From: Gordionus sp. m RMFG-2023 | Taxonomy: Eukaryota > Nematomorpha > Gordioida > Chordodea > Parachordodidae | Length of the DNA: 64,000 nucleotides | Direction: 5' to 3' | NCBI RefSeq assembly: GCF_954871325.1 | Contig: NC_088777.1 | Span: 5,396,509-5,460,508 of the forward strand | Shown here: positions 30,416-44,500 of the stretch, piece by piece | Layout of the letters: each line of letters starts with the position of its first letter | Position numbering within the stretch: the stretch's first letter is position 1 | Position numbers and translations under genes: made by a program | Notes under the pieces: generated by a model | What the model was told of the DNA's origin: nothing | The model's database searches: none | What the model saw: only the letters and a program-made list of their open reading frames with translations

Positions 30416-31566
30416 TTTTATTTGTTAAAATAATACCTATTCAATGTATTATTGAACTAAAATAAAAAATGGTATCGTGAGTTTCTGGTTAAGCTGTCTA
30501 AAATTATTTTCTATTTTAAAAAATTTCTAAAAAAATTGTATATAAAATCGGGAAAAATAGCAAATTAACTGGTGTTTTGGCATCCACAAAAAGTGAAAAT
30601 TCAAGACATTATTCCTAAGTTTGGGGGTCTGCCATGCCTGCTTATTTTAATTACATTGAAACTTACTTTATAAACTTTTTAATAAATTTTTTGAGATTTT
30701 AACTAATTACTTGCTACTTTAACAAAAACTAGAAATTCAAAATGGGCGTTTTGCTTTCAAGAAAATATTGGCAAATTAAATATAAATGATAAACCAATTT
30801 CTTTACCGTTTAAAAATATATGTCTCTATTAGATAAATTAACTCGAAATCACGTTTAAACAAAGCGTTTCAAATATAATATTTAAATTAAAAAAAATAAT
30901 TTAATCCATATCATTTAATAATTTTTTTTTTAAACAAACGGAATAATTATAAAAAGAAAATAGCTTTTTATTTAATTTTGCATACAAATTCTGCCCGGAA
31001 TTACTCTTCTGGTACCGTGGGCGTATCGCATAGGGATCACCATTCGCTCGGTAGGCCTAGTGGTGATCAGCGTAGATTGGATAATAAAATGTAGGAGACT
31101 TTGGTAGGGAAGAATAGTTGAAAAAAGGGAGTTTAAAAATGATTTTGAAAAATTTTATATGCATAAACTAAAAAAAAAAAAGGGCCCAAAAAATACACAA
31201 ATATGGGAAAGGTGATCAAGGGGTTGGGCATTTAAAAGAAATACATGTGGAAGCTGGTAAGAATTCCTATAGTTTAAAATGCGTTTTAAAATAAATTTTC
31301 TCCAACTTGCAACAAATTTGAAACTAAATATTAAACGCGTTACCAATTTATTATATTAAATAATTATACGTTATAATATTCGAAATAAATGAAATCACAT
31401 TTTTAAACAAAACATTCTATTATAAATATTTATAAAAGCAAAACCTTTATAACTTTAAAAAAAACAAAAAACTATGCAAAATATATAGCTCTTCATCGAA
31501 AACATAATATAATTAATAAAAAGGGGGATATAATATATAGCATTATGTTCCAACGTTATCAATATT
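30416..31566. other. Intergenic AT-rich sequence
   Basis: No gene or repeat boundary is recognised. A somewhat GC-richer patch at 30990-31080 has no readable product. Confidence 0.4.
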
Positions 31567-31683
31567 CTACTTTTCTTCATTGTAATCTTCGGGGAGAGTG
31601 GCAAATACATCTTTGCGTTTTCTATAATCTGGTATAAACTTCGGAGCAGTTTGACCCGCTTTTGTATTAATTATCGTGAACAT
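31567..31683 (-). CDS. Orphan 38-residue frame or terminal exon
   Basis: ATG 31683 to TAG 31567 encodes a hydrophilic, charged 38-residue peptide (MFTIINTKAGQTAPKF ... LPEDYNEEK) in a locally GC-richer patch. The bases before the ATG (TTTTATTAAAATATAG|ACC) look like a splice acceptor, so it could be the last exon of a gene whose earlier exons are not found. I do not recognise it. Chance is possible at this length. Confidence 0.35.
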   Translation of the reverse strand: MFTIINTKAGQTAPKFIPDYRKRKDVFATLPEDYNEEK

Positions 31684-34600
31684 GGTCTATATTTTAATAA
31701 AAGAAAATAAAATTTTATATAGGGTTTGTTTACAATCAAAACCACTTCAATTCATAGGCTCTGTAAATATTATTTTTTTTCTATAAACATAGATTTAAGC
31801 TTATATGAGATCATAAATCTAATTTGAAATTATTTAGCAATATATACATTTTTACAAATATTGAATAAAGTTTTTCAACTCTCAACCCTATCAATATTTT
31901 CTACATATAAATATTAAATTGCAACTTTTCCCCAAATTGGAAAAGTTTATTATTCTTTCCTTATATTTATTGTGCGAATTACAACGTTATATTTATATAT
32001 TTTTTTTTATATAAATAGGGGTTTGGGTAAAACCTATTTCTGTCTCTTTCAGGTCTCTATATCATAGTTTCCTATTTCCATTTAAATTGTCAATGGAACA
32101 CAAATTTTACTTATATAAAAGGCAGCTCTCGTATACTTGCATATCCGGGTAATAAAGGTAACGTGGCGATAAACATCTAGCCCTTATTATACACCCTATT
32201 AATGATTTTTTGTTATAAATAGATCTGTGTAAGAACATCAGGTCCCGATCAAAGGTGGACTGGCGATGCTGCGGCAGCGTGGGCAATTTTTTATTAGCGG
32301 TCTCATTTTTATGGGGAAGGACTCTCCCTAATACCGCCCATATATATGATATGAGCTTTTACCAGACCTTCGACCGGACCCCCTTTAATGGCTTATTCCT
32401 ACTACATATGGTTAAGCATGTATAAAACGATGGGTCAACTATTGCAGTTATTACATTTTATTGAGAATTGCGCATAAAAAATATAAAATATTCGTTTTTG
32501 TTAAAAATGTAAATGGCGTACCTCAACCGTTATATTTCTTCTTTTGATAACAGTAACAGTTTTACAAATAAAGTATCCAAACCTCATGATATAGGGTCAA
32601 AGAATCTCATAATAGACGCGTAACAAAGGGGGAATCCCAATCCCCGCCCATAGTAAATTTGTCTTTTCTCGTAATTATTGTTTTAAGCGAATAATAACCC
32701 CCCCCTCACCCTACACTCCCCCCGCCCTTATCTACCTTTCCCCCAAAAACGTCTAGAATATATTACTATAAAGAAGAAGTTGAATAGAAAAATTAAAAAA
32801 AATTAATAGCTTTCAAAAAAAGACTATAAAAATTTTTTAGAAAAACCAAAAGCCTACAATTAGTGAACCTAGAGACCTCCAATAAAATTTAAGGCGAAAC
32901 AACCTGCCAATTCGTGCATCCTCCTGGATATGCCTATCTGTTAGAGACACATATTGAACATTGATTATATTTGTTATTGCATTTGATCGGACATTCATTA
33001 TCACAAATTATTGTCAGTATTTTCATTTAACCCGACTATTAAATATATGTAAATATTGGGAAATTCGTGTCGTAATTTGTCACTGAACCCTGAATATATT
33101 TTAAGTAGAGAAACTTTTTCCAGTTACTTTTCAAAAATATATTTGATAATATTAGTATCAATATTTTTATCAAAATGCTTTAAATACAAATATTTGTATC
33201 AATATTTTTATCAAAATGCTTTAGATACAAATATTTCCACATTCATTATAACTCTTTGTTCACCGAAGTTCGGTCAAGCTATTTATAATTTGATCCATAG
33301 TGTGAAACAGTATTGAGGTCAATAGGATCTGCTTACACGTATTTTTGCATTCATCACTGTATATGATCCTTGTTAGACTTATTCAATTTTTATAGAACAT
33401 CTTTAGATCAAGAATCTACCCTAATTTAAATTTGAAGCCATTTTTATATCTTTTGAATATGTGAAGGTTATAAAAGGTACAGAAGAACAGCTTAGAACAT
33501 TTTCCTAGCCGATAAAATATATAAACGTTTGGTTTGAAGATATAATGAGAGCTGCTTAAAATTTCCAAAAATTTTTTTATAGTTTTAACTTTTTAAACTT
33601 GAACAGATTCTAAATCAATCAATATCTACTGATGATAAAGTTTCCTCCTCAAGCGATCCACATATATCTAAGGGCATTTTTAAGGTGCCCGCTACTTAGT
33701 TTCACCTATTTTTTTGAGCCTTCGCTGGTTACTTTTGGCCAAATAATTTTTTTAAAAAGATAGAGCTCCATTCTTTTCTAGTTCAACTAATAACTATATT
33801 ATCTCAAATTTTTTCTTTTATTATATGAATATTATTGAGTATCTGTCGATTCTATTTCATCTATTATTTTAAAGCTAACTTGAATTCTATCTTTTTTTTT
33901 AACTATAAAATTAATGTATAAAAATGTAAATTAATTCAACTTTGAGTTGATTATATAATTGCTAAAAAAATGAAAATATATTAAAAAAATAACTTTTAAA
34001 TATATAAAATATGTGAATGCGATAAAAGAAAAGCCATAAATTGTGATTAAAAAAAAATATATATATATTTTATATATTTCTTTGATCGGCCTTGGACATT
34101 TCTTTGCTAGCCAGTTCGCCTTTGATCCTGACACTTTTGATTTGCAAATTGTTAATGAAACTACTTAAAATTAAAAACCCAAGGTTAGATTTAGTATGAC
34201 CAAAATTTTTTTTCTTCCTCTATCATTTTAAATACAGGCTACTAAACTGATTAAAACATTCCTAAACACTAATAAAGCACTAAATTATTCATATTAGTAT
34301 AGATCTTAGAATAAGAAAATGTCTCTACGTTTCGTCTAACTTTAGGGAAACACATCCTAACATATTATAAAACTTGGGCAAAATAAAATTTACAAAGAAG
34401 AAAACACAAAATATTATATACAAAAAATTCCATAAAATTACGATTTACAGTGGTACCATTCTAAAGTCCGAACAAAAGGAGTGAGATTTCGGGGAAACGT
34501 TCTTCCCCAGCATATCATAAACCCCCCATAAAAAATTAAAAATATGGATTGCCACTGAAATGAACAAAATTTTTCTTAAAATACTTATCTAGCCCTCTTT

Positions 34601-34867
34601 TCCCTCAATATGTTTTTAATTGCGAATCTAATTTTAAAATTCTTTATCCTATAAATTTTTAAACTAAAATATAATTTTTGAAATGATTTTTAATTTCTAT
34701 ATTACTTAAAAAAATTTTACTAAAAATTTTACTCCATTTTTAAAAGCATAGAAGCCATTAAAAATGAGAAATTAGCATAAAAATTTATTATTGGCATCTT
34801 GAATGCATGCTTCTGACTTCCATCATTGGTTTTATAATAACGCCAAACAAACGAGATGAAAAAAAAA
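31684..34867. other. Intergenic AT-rich sequence
   Basis: No gene is recognised. A C-rich block (32698-32750) resembles hAT subterminal C runs. A - strand patch at 34070-34145 reads RIKGELASKEMSKADQRNI and could be a small exon, but no partner is seen. Confidence 0.35.
33151..33235. repeat. Two-unit tandem repeat, about 42-bp period
   Basis: ATCAATATTTTTATCAAAAT followed by GCTTTA(A/G)ATACAAATATTTGT is repeated twice, with one difference. Confidence 0.85.
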
Positions 34868-35297
34868 TTAATTCTTTTGTGCTTTGAAAACAGATTCTCG
34901 AATCAACCAATATGCCCCTTTATATCGCTCGAGGCTTTTGGCATTACAACAGTGGGTTCGATTCGGGAATTTCTCTTCATTATCTAATTTTCCAGGACAA
35001 TTTCTCCGCCTCCCTCTCTCCAATTGGTATATTTGTAATAATAGTGTAAATAAAGGTAAGTAACATAACCAAAAGTCCAAATATTCATTAATGATATTAA
35101 AGTGTTTAGGGTAAGATTTTATATAAAATTACTTCATCTTTATTATACGTATGAGAATGGCTAATAAGTTCAGGCACTACCCATACTTTACGAGTTCTCA
35201 TATTTTTCGGCGGGGTATAGTCGTACTCCTCACACATTCGCCCCAAAATATTGATACATATCAAAATAAACACAAATTTCACGTAACGACCACCCAT
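34868..35297 (-). CDS. Small predicted secreted protein, two exons
   Basis: Exon 1 (35133-35297) starts MGGRYVKFVFILICINILG, a typical signal peptide of about 20-22 residues, and ends at GAA|GTAATT. Exon 2 (34868-35017) follows a phase-0 acceptor TTGGAG and reads RGRRRNCPGKLD, FPNRTHCC, AYWLIRESV to TAA. The protein is about 104 residues with a potential N-glycosylation site (NRT) and three Cys in exon 2 (CPGK, CC). The local GC content is above background. I do not recognise the family; a secreted Cys-containing peptide or matrix protein is possible. The acceptor is the least certain element. It lies downstream of the PAH gene on the same strand. Confidence 0.55.
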
Positions 35298-38200
35298 TTA
35301 GAAAAATATTGAACGCGATTTATATAAGTTAACGTTGATGGTTTTATAAAAACACAAATATCAAATCAATTTTTGACGATAGCAAATTTTTTTTATTTTT
35401 AAATAGCTGTTTTGTAAATTAAATTACGTATACCAAAAAAATTATTTAAGAATTGTTAGAAACGTATCTTAAAATGATTTAATCAATTGTTAAATTCATT
35501 CGTATTCTTCTTCAAATTTAATACGATTTCATCTATAAATTACCTAAGCAAAATTAATATTAGATTATAGATTATGTCATTATTAAATGATCTAGTCCTA
35601 AAATTAGAGGCGAGGATACCTAGTATTTCTTTAAAAAAAATTGATAAGGTCCTTAACTGAGCGCAAAATGAATATGAGGTTTTTTTCTGTATTAACTTGA
35701 GGCAAATAAATAATGATTAAATGAGCCTGATATTTACCATAACTATTTTTTTTTTCCGATATTTTTATAATGGATATTAGGATATTAATTATCACCTCTG
35801 CATCTTGATATTCATAGAAGTTATTCTTAAAATTTATTTCTGCGAATCTAATTAGGTGTTAGCCCAGCTTTCGATCAAACAAGGTCGCTTAGAATTTCTC
35901 CCTTTCTATACCATTACCCGCCTTTCTTATCCGTATTCATTTTAAAAGAGATCATTAAAGGAATCTATATGAAACTTCCTGTGACATTTGGAGGAAAGAT
36001 TTTATGCCTTTGATCTTTTCCGCAGTCTACACCATAAAGAAACGACTCAATTAACTCTCTTCTGGACAACTTTAAGAATTTGGGAGTAATAATTCCTATA
36101 TTAAAGACACTTCGTTAAAACTCTAGATAAGCGGCTATAACTTAGCTATTCTCTATCTATAGACCTTTAGGGCGAGATTTAATGGCATAGAATAAACTCC
36201 TGACGGGAGGTGAGGTGTAAAGAAAAGATTATGCATGATAGACAGAGTTGACTGGTCCCATAGCTGCTCCTCGTTTTATCTAGATAAAGATCAAATTGGT
36301 TGTTAGTTTGATGGGTGACGATTGTCAGGACGATATGAATCTATTTTGCGCTTTCCTATAGGGGGGTAAATGAAGAAAATTTGAAGTTCCTAAGAAGTGA
36401 GATTTATCAATTTAAAATTTAAGAATTAATTAGGAAAGCAATCGAAAATCAATACATTTCAAATACATTAAGGGTCTTCTTTTCAATATATCCACAATCT
36501 TTATAAGATATTGTTTGTCTTCTTTTAGGTTAGCGCAATAGATATAGAAATAAAATAGTTAAAATCTCATCAAAGCCTAGCTGAGATTTTTGGAGACTCG
36601 GATCTAAGATAAATTTGGCTGCCCTTTAAAACCATCAAAAAAATCATATAGTAATTACCATTTTTAAAATAAGATTCGTGAAATATGCACAACTTAGAAT
36701 ATAAAATGAGTATTATTTATACAATATATTATAATCAAATATGAATAATTTCTTATTATAAATGATTGAGAAACAATTTGTGCACACCTACAATTAACCA
36801 ATTTTTGGCGGTTCCAAGGTCTCTGCTTCCTCTCCTTTCCCGTTTGCTCGAACCTGAATCTCATATTTTGAAACAAGTTAAATTTGTTAAAATTGTATAT
36901 AAAAAATCTGAATGTCATATCAAGACACAATCGATGTTTGCCGTATTTTTGAAAGTCACTAATCCTAAAGCTTAGGCAAATATGTAATGCGTAAACCAGT
37001 ACATTTTTGTTTAAACGATTCAATCAATCCTATTGGGAAACAGCAAAAAAAAGTAAAAATAGTTACTATAGTTATACTGGCGAAATAAGAAAAATTTTCT
37101 AAGATTGGAATCAAGATTTCGGAAAAGATAGCAAACTATAGAAGATAAAAGCATTGTATAAATTTTTTTTTACCATTATTATTATTATTATAAAAAATTA
37201 ACTTATTATACTATTTTGAAATACAAAACTCGATGTCTCTAATTGTATCTTTGATCAATTTTCGAATTTAGCCGCGGTAGCGAATAAAGAAATCAAAAAA
37301 TACTTATGACATCTTCGGAGCATGTCATACTCGAATAAAAGGGATTGGTGGAGAAATTGAAATACACTGTAACATATAATTTTTTTACCCTCAATCCCCT
37401 AAGTTAAACTGGTTATTTGGTAAGATGATAAGTATGCGCTTTACACTTAGAAAAAGAAAAGGTTTAAACGTCAATCCCATGTGAATAATAGCATCTTTAG
37501 GAAGCATTCCGTTTAAAAAAAAATTATATAAGAATTTATAACAAATTTTTTTTATATGAAGGTTTGATAAAAATTAACCGTAAACCTAATAATATTATTT
37601 CAAACAAAAATTCTAGGATGATTGTATAGAAATAAAACATTAAGGAGTGGGATTGATTTATCAATTTAAAAGAATGGTAAGCAAATTTTCGTCTAGATAT
37701 AAATATAAAAGTATTATGAAAACACATTTATTTTTATACCTAATCATATTTTCCATAGTGAGTTTCACTCCCCTCCCCGTATCTACACTTACTGTGTAAT
37801 AACAATTTAGAATCTCCAATGCAGATTATAACCTACAGACAAAACGTATGTTTGGGGCCTATATGGACCCTGAGCTCTTGTAGGGGTCAATTAGTTTTAA
37901 TGGATATTATAGAAAAAAAAACTATCTTTTTGCGGAGTACGAATAATATTATCAATTTTTTTCCATTAATTAATTAAATCAAATTACTGGGAAATAAAAT
38001 TACCATATTTGTGATATATATTAGACAAAAATTATATATTTATATAAAATAATTTAAAGTGTAAGTATATAAGTGTTATTGTATTTGCGGCATGGCCTAT
38101 TAATCCAATTTAGAATTGACGTCTTTGAGGCTCATATTACTTTCGGTAAAGCATTTTGAAGAGTTTGCAGTTCCCCTTTGAAATATATTAAATATTTTAT

Positions 38201-38401
38201 GTATAATTAATTCACGACACTTAAATTAAAATATAATCAAAATGATGATTCGATTAAATTAAATAAAAGGATTGGCTCCATCCAAGTTATCATTTCTAGT
38301 GGTATCAATAATAAATTTTTTTTGATTGTTTTACTAATTTGCAACAGTGGTTTTGTATAGAATGCAGCTTATTCAAAATTATGTATAATAGCATATTAGG
38401 A
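35298..38401. other. Intergenic sequence between the small secreted gene and PAH
   Basis: No domain is recognised. The interval 35860-36400 has slightly higher GC and broken frames that may be decayed coding DNA. A + strand open frame at 36766-36975 has no recognisable product. Confidence 0.35.
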
Positions 38402-38528
38402 TTATCTTTTACATTTGATATCGTTGAAAAACGAATTAATATTTTCCTTGTTATCCAATATTTCGATATTTTGGGTGTAAGGGTTATAACGAACCGAAAA
38501 GTCACGTGGTATTGTAGCTGCGTATGCC
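38402..38528 (-). CDS. PAH: PAH exon 12 (C-terminus)
   Basis: [19 protein letters not shown], then IEILDN, matches FAATIPRPFSVRYDPYTQ and IEVLDN. TAA is at 38402-38404. The helix that normally follows is short, ending IKCKR. Confidence 0.95.
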
Positions 38529-41500
38529 CTAAGGTAAACATAAAATAATAAAAAAATAAATATTTTATTTCCTTTTAAAAGATAATTATTTAATTTATTT
38601 TTGAGAATTTATTTTTCCACATTTTTTTTTTGTTTCTTTTATTTAGGTTGTGTCAAAATTTATAAATTTTTGCAAATTAATAAAAAAAACATTTAAAACA
38701 CAGCTTTAAAAAAACAAATAAACAAAAAATACGAAAAAAACAAAAACACCAAAATAAAATACGAAAAATGACATACTTTATATTACCTACTAGTTTTTTT
38801 CATAAAAATTACCCAAATAAATAAATTTTGAATAAATTTTTATTTAAAATTTATTAATTTCTTATTATTATTTTTTTAAATAATAAATTTTTGTAATTAT
38901 AACTGATATAATGTATTATGAAAAAGGAAAGGTATAGATGACACTCTAAAATAATCAAATTTAAGTAAAATAAATCCTGGCCCGGTATGGGCTAGTGATC
39001 TTTTGGTGGATTATGCGCTAAAAAAATTCCTGTGAATTTTTGAACATTACAATACAATTACAATAATAATAAATAAAAAAGATGATCTTTGATTATTCAT
39101 TTATTTTAGCCAAAATTTTACCAAGGATTTTTAATAATTGTTTAATTCATTTCAAATAATAAGGTAATCAGAGATAAAATCTAACTTCAAATAAGATACA
39201 TTTTAAATCTTTAGGCTAATAATTCAGCTGTTTAATGGTTTCCCCATCCCCTGTATGGATGAATATATATTTTAAAAAAAATTGTACATCAATTTATCCT
39301 TCGCATCGGTAAAACTATCGGTGTAGAAGTATAATGGTTGATATTTAGTTATCGGATAGGGTTGAATCGCGGTTTTGAACGGATCAAATGGCCTGATCTC
39401 TGGCTTTTCGGATAAGGCATACTTTTGTAAAAAAGGATAAAATTACAACATTAAATAATGCAAAATTTTTTCATGCCCAAAAGAGAAAAGACTTTAGGAT
39501 CATTTAAAAAAATATTATTAACGTATAGAGATCTTTGCGACCTGGATTCAAACACCACACCCTAGTACCGCGCTAGACTATGGGCTAAGCCAAACCGTTC
39601 ACCCTCTATAATATAATCAATAGTCAGAGATAAGCAAAGTTGTTGGCAGGTATTAATTTTACTCCAGAGATGTATGAACAATAATGATAACCCGCTTTCT
39701 ATAAACAATATTTGTTGCTGCGGCACCATTATAATATGGTGCTGAGTGTCCCACAAAAGTAGCTATCATAACTAAAATATATCAAACTGAAAAAAAATTA
39801 GGTGGATGATAAATGGCCTGAAAGACCAAAAACTAGGGCTGATTACTTTGCAGAAGAATATGGATATACATATTTTGACCTTATACTCTAGCATCGACTG
39901 AATTGGGAGGCCATAAGCAATGTGTAGACAGATGCAGATCGAAAGGACAATTAACAGATTATTATTCATAATAATATACGTTTTATTCTTGTTATAACCT
40001 TTCTGATTTAACTTATAACATTTCTTACTTATTATTTTTATTTCGATATAACTTTTCTTGTTTTTTTAATATTCAAATTATATTATATATATAGAAGTTA
40101 TTTCGTGAAAAGTCAATTAAAATATAATATTTTTTTGCAAATATTTTTGCGTTTAAATAAGTCAAAATATAACTTATCCAAAGCTTCCAAGAAGCTTTAC
40201 AAGGACCTAAATTAAGTTTAACAAAAGTGGTGGAAAAAACTACAACTAGTTTGCATGAATCAGCTGTACGATAGGAGACTTTTGGAGAGCTCGTGCTTCT
40301 AAAACAAGTACTAATTCTTTTTCATATGCATTGTACTTTTTTTCTTTCTTTTCAACAACCTTCTTAATTCGAAAAAAAGGCGTAACTCCCTAATTAAGCT
40401 CACCAGTCTCGAAAGACTTCTAAAACAACTCTTGGTCACGCAAAAATAAAATAGGGAGTCATACGCTACCATTTTATATTATTTAAATTCCTGATAATCT
40501 CACCCGTCTCACCTAATTGTAAATTTTCTATTTTTATTTTCTCTTTAGCTTTCACCTTTTCTGGTGGTAAGCTCCTTCAACATCTCTCTCCACTTTATGT
40601 TATTCATACAATCTATTGCATCTAATTTATACTTCTTTATATTGGCTCTAACTTTATGGCCCTTTTGAAGCTTTGGCCTTCCTCTTTTACGTTTGCCCAT
40701 CACTTCCAAACTCTCAACCTTATTTCCTATGTAGTTCATAGGAGGACTTCTCATTTTATATATTAAATAAATATATAATTTATATATGTATTAAAAATAA
40801 ATTGATACTTGCAACTCTCCAAAGGAAGATAGAACTCCAGCGCCATAAGCTTTCATTTCGCCTTTTTGCTTACAGAGTCCGAACTCAACCGTAAACCAAT
40901 AACACTTAAAATTAAATAAATTGATAAATTTTTATTATAAAATATTATTAAACGTTTAATTTGCCTATATAATATTTCATTTTTTTTTGGTCATATTTAG
41001 CTTCAAAACAAGTTATAAAGAGTTAAATATGTATGCTGTGATTCTGTTAGACTTGGTGGGAAACTTTAAACTAATAACGTTATCATGATTAGTGTTGTTA
41101 AACGGCTCGTTTTGAGCCTATTTTTAAAAACGGCTAACTCAATATTTCATCCAGAATAATATTACGCAAGACTGAAGATTTTGCTTGTAGAAGGAACTAA
41201 GGTTTTGACATCTATTGGCGAAATCTCATGGCTTAGGAAATATTTTTCTGGGAAATATTGAGTTAGCCATTTTTAAAAATAGGCTCAAAACGAGTTGTTT
41301 AACAACACTAATCATGATAGCTCCCTAAAAATTTGCAGATTATATTACTGTTGACAATTTTTCTATGTATTCATCCGCGATTCCAAGGCTTGCGAGACCA
41401 ATTTCTTGAGAGAACTGCGCGAAGCTGGGATTGGCGAACAGAGGTGCGTGGCCAAGTAGTTCATGGCATACATCACTATTAGTTTTAATAAATTATAAAC

Positions 41501-44500
41501 AGTTTGTGATCCGACATATTAAATAACAATTTTTAGATATCAATTTACTGTAATACAATCACTAAAAGTGATAAATGAAAGTCATTAAATATAGCAGAAA
41601 TAATATAAAACATATATCTTTAAATTAATTAGGCGAGAGTTGTGCACATGCGCAAACCACTCTAGAAAGCTATTGAGATGGGCCCCCTCTTCCGTTTACT
41701 AAAATATAGAATTGATACTGACTATGTATATTTACTGAGGAGGATGTCTATCTAAATAATTCCAATAATTTGTTTAGAGGTTTGAAAGGCATGGTCATTA
41801 ATATTGCAATACAAAATCCGACCACTCAATAAAATATGTAAACAAACTTTAGCCCATTTTTGCCCATTCCGATAAAATAACAATCATTTTCTTTCCTTAT
41901 TTTTACGAACTTGGGCAAAAATGAGTTATAGTTTTTCAAAATATGAGACTACAAAGCTTACGGTTCGGGTGTGTACATGGGAACAGAATGGTGACGTATG
42001 TATTGCGTGCAATTAAAGACTCTGAAGGCTAATCCAGCTAAAAAGTCTCTACTTGATAGCAAACCCGCTACTGGTCTCAATGTAAAACCTGTACAATCTA
42101 TATAGTATAAAGATTTTTAAAAAATAAATATTATACCACAAACTAGTTTATATATGTTTATCTAACTAACTCTATAATATTTTAACATGTACCATAGGCC
42201 TTAGACAGAGGTGGGAAGGGAGATGGATTTTTCCCTAGACAAATTTTCTTAGATATCGTTTAATCTCATCTTCCTATACACTCAACCTCTCTTCAATAAA
42301 ATCTATGAGGAAAAAAAATTAATAAAGATTAACCTCTCCCTTTCCTACCTATAAAAATTATGGTTGAGCTTATGACATGTATAACAAATACGTCAAAGAT
42401 ATTATAAGTAGTAACATTGATTGAATGATTATTCATTACTTTTATGACTTGTTCAAATTATATTATAAAAAAGCATCTTTTCAATAAAAAGGGATAATTT
42501 AAAAAAAAAATGATGTTTATGTCCGTCAATTTGTACCAACCTTTCAAAAAATTTGACACGTCTTCCAATTGTGGTATATTGTTTTCGGTGTAACCGCAAT
42601 TGTCGGTCAATAGAGGGAACACGTGATTAAATTCTCTGCATGCGTGGGTTGGATACAATTTGGTGAGCTCCTTGTATATGGTAGACCTGGGGTAAAAGAG
42701 AAATTTAAGTTATCGCATCTATATTTATTAAAGCGTTGTTTTAAATAAAATAAAACTAATTAACAAAAGACGGTTTTCTAAATGGTTTCCTAAGCCTAAT
42801 TAGATACATAAACAGTTACAACGTTAGCCCATACGATACTACAGAGAGGCCAGACACAGAGGTTTTATAATATGAACCTCAAAAGCCACTAAACCATAAT
42901 AAATGAGGTAATATAAAAGTTAGTGAGAAAGTATATATTATAATTTCTTTTTCTATCTATCTAATATAGGAATCTTATATTCATACTCGGATTTATTGTT
43001 AAATTTAAAATCAAATGAAAATTACCAAGTTTTTATTTCCTGTGGAGTGTACTCGACTTTAGGAATCGGTTGACCACTATAATAAAAATCATATTACAAT
43101 TTATTTATTAACATATAATTTATAAATCAATTAAACATGTAACATGGAAATTTTTTTTTTAAAAGTTCCAATGTCCAGCACGCTAGGCGAATTTAAAGAG
43201 ATAAAGAGTTATAACTAAAAAGATTTATTTAACAAGATTATTTAGTAAAATTATGAAATATTCATCACATTACTCTATTATTTTATATGATTTATTACTG
43301 TTTATAATCCATGGCAATTTGGGCGATTTCTTTCCTACGTTCCCTGTAGATCTGATCTTTGAATCCCTAATGATATTATATTCATTAAATAAATGGATAA
43401 TAAATGCGGACTTATTCTAAATGAATATAGTTTATAACATTATTAAAAGATATGTTCGCGTTAGAGATATGCAAATTACTGCCCGAGCAGTACCCGGCTT
43501 GAGCCCAGCCTGAACGGTTTTTGGACCGGGCCGAGTCGGGTTTAATTTTTTTAAAATAAATATGCTGGTTGGGTCGGGCCCAATATTTTTAAATAAATTC
43601 TGGCTGGGCGGACAAATAATTTTTATTTTCGGGTCGGGCTTTTCGGGATAAATAAAAAAAATTTCGGGCAGGGCATGAAAAATTAGGTCCGACGTGGAAC
43701 ACTAATTTGCGTACCAAAATTTTTTTTATTTGGTAATATAAAAAAAAAAGATATATATTCGTAATATACCGGATGATCGGATTCCAATTCTGAACCATAT
43801 GACAGAATTCGATTCGATATTTTGTCCAAATCTTTTATTTTTATAGGAAACCACGGAACGGAATCTATAACGATGTCAAACAAAATTTTTAGATGTAGGG
43901 GTAAAAAACGCTTAACCTCTTTTTTTGGTACTATACCACAGCTGACGAATCAGATATCCGCCACAAAATTTTTGATCGAATTTTAAAGGGAATCTTAAAA
44001 TCATACTTATTTTGTTTATAAATAATTATTTGTGTTCTTTTCTTTTTTTTTTAAAAAAATATATAACTAATATTTATAATGCAAATTTCAAATATACATA
44101 ATATATATATATATACGTTATAAAAGAAGCAAAAAATATTGATGTTAAAACTAATCATCTTCTGACGAGGCTGCCCATTAGCCCTGTGAATACCTATGGC
44201 GAATCTTTGTCTTAAGAAAAAGCCTTCGCGAAGTTCAAGAGTAAGTTTACTGAGAGCCAAGTTCCTTAAAAAAAGGGTAATGCACGATTCCCGACTCGTT
44301 TTTGACTTTAATGGGTGGTGGAACTTATCTGACATTCAATAAAGATCCGACATATGCTTGTCACTAGCATTTTCCTTGTGATCGAGACCGATATAAATCG
44401 AGCTAAAGACTAGGTCGGGCTTTGTGGACCCCTAGTAAAGAAGACGTCATATTTATTCATAAAAATATCTAAAGATTATAAACTATTAAGTAATATAAGA

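Noticed and set aside
36694-37023. Overlapping open frames on both strands
   Set aside because: No recognised motif, and no splice sites in phase with neighbours.
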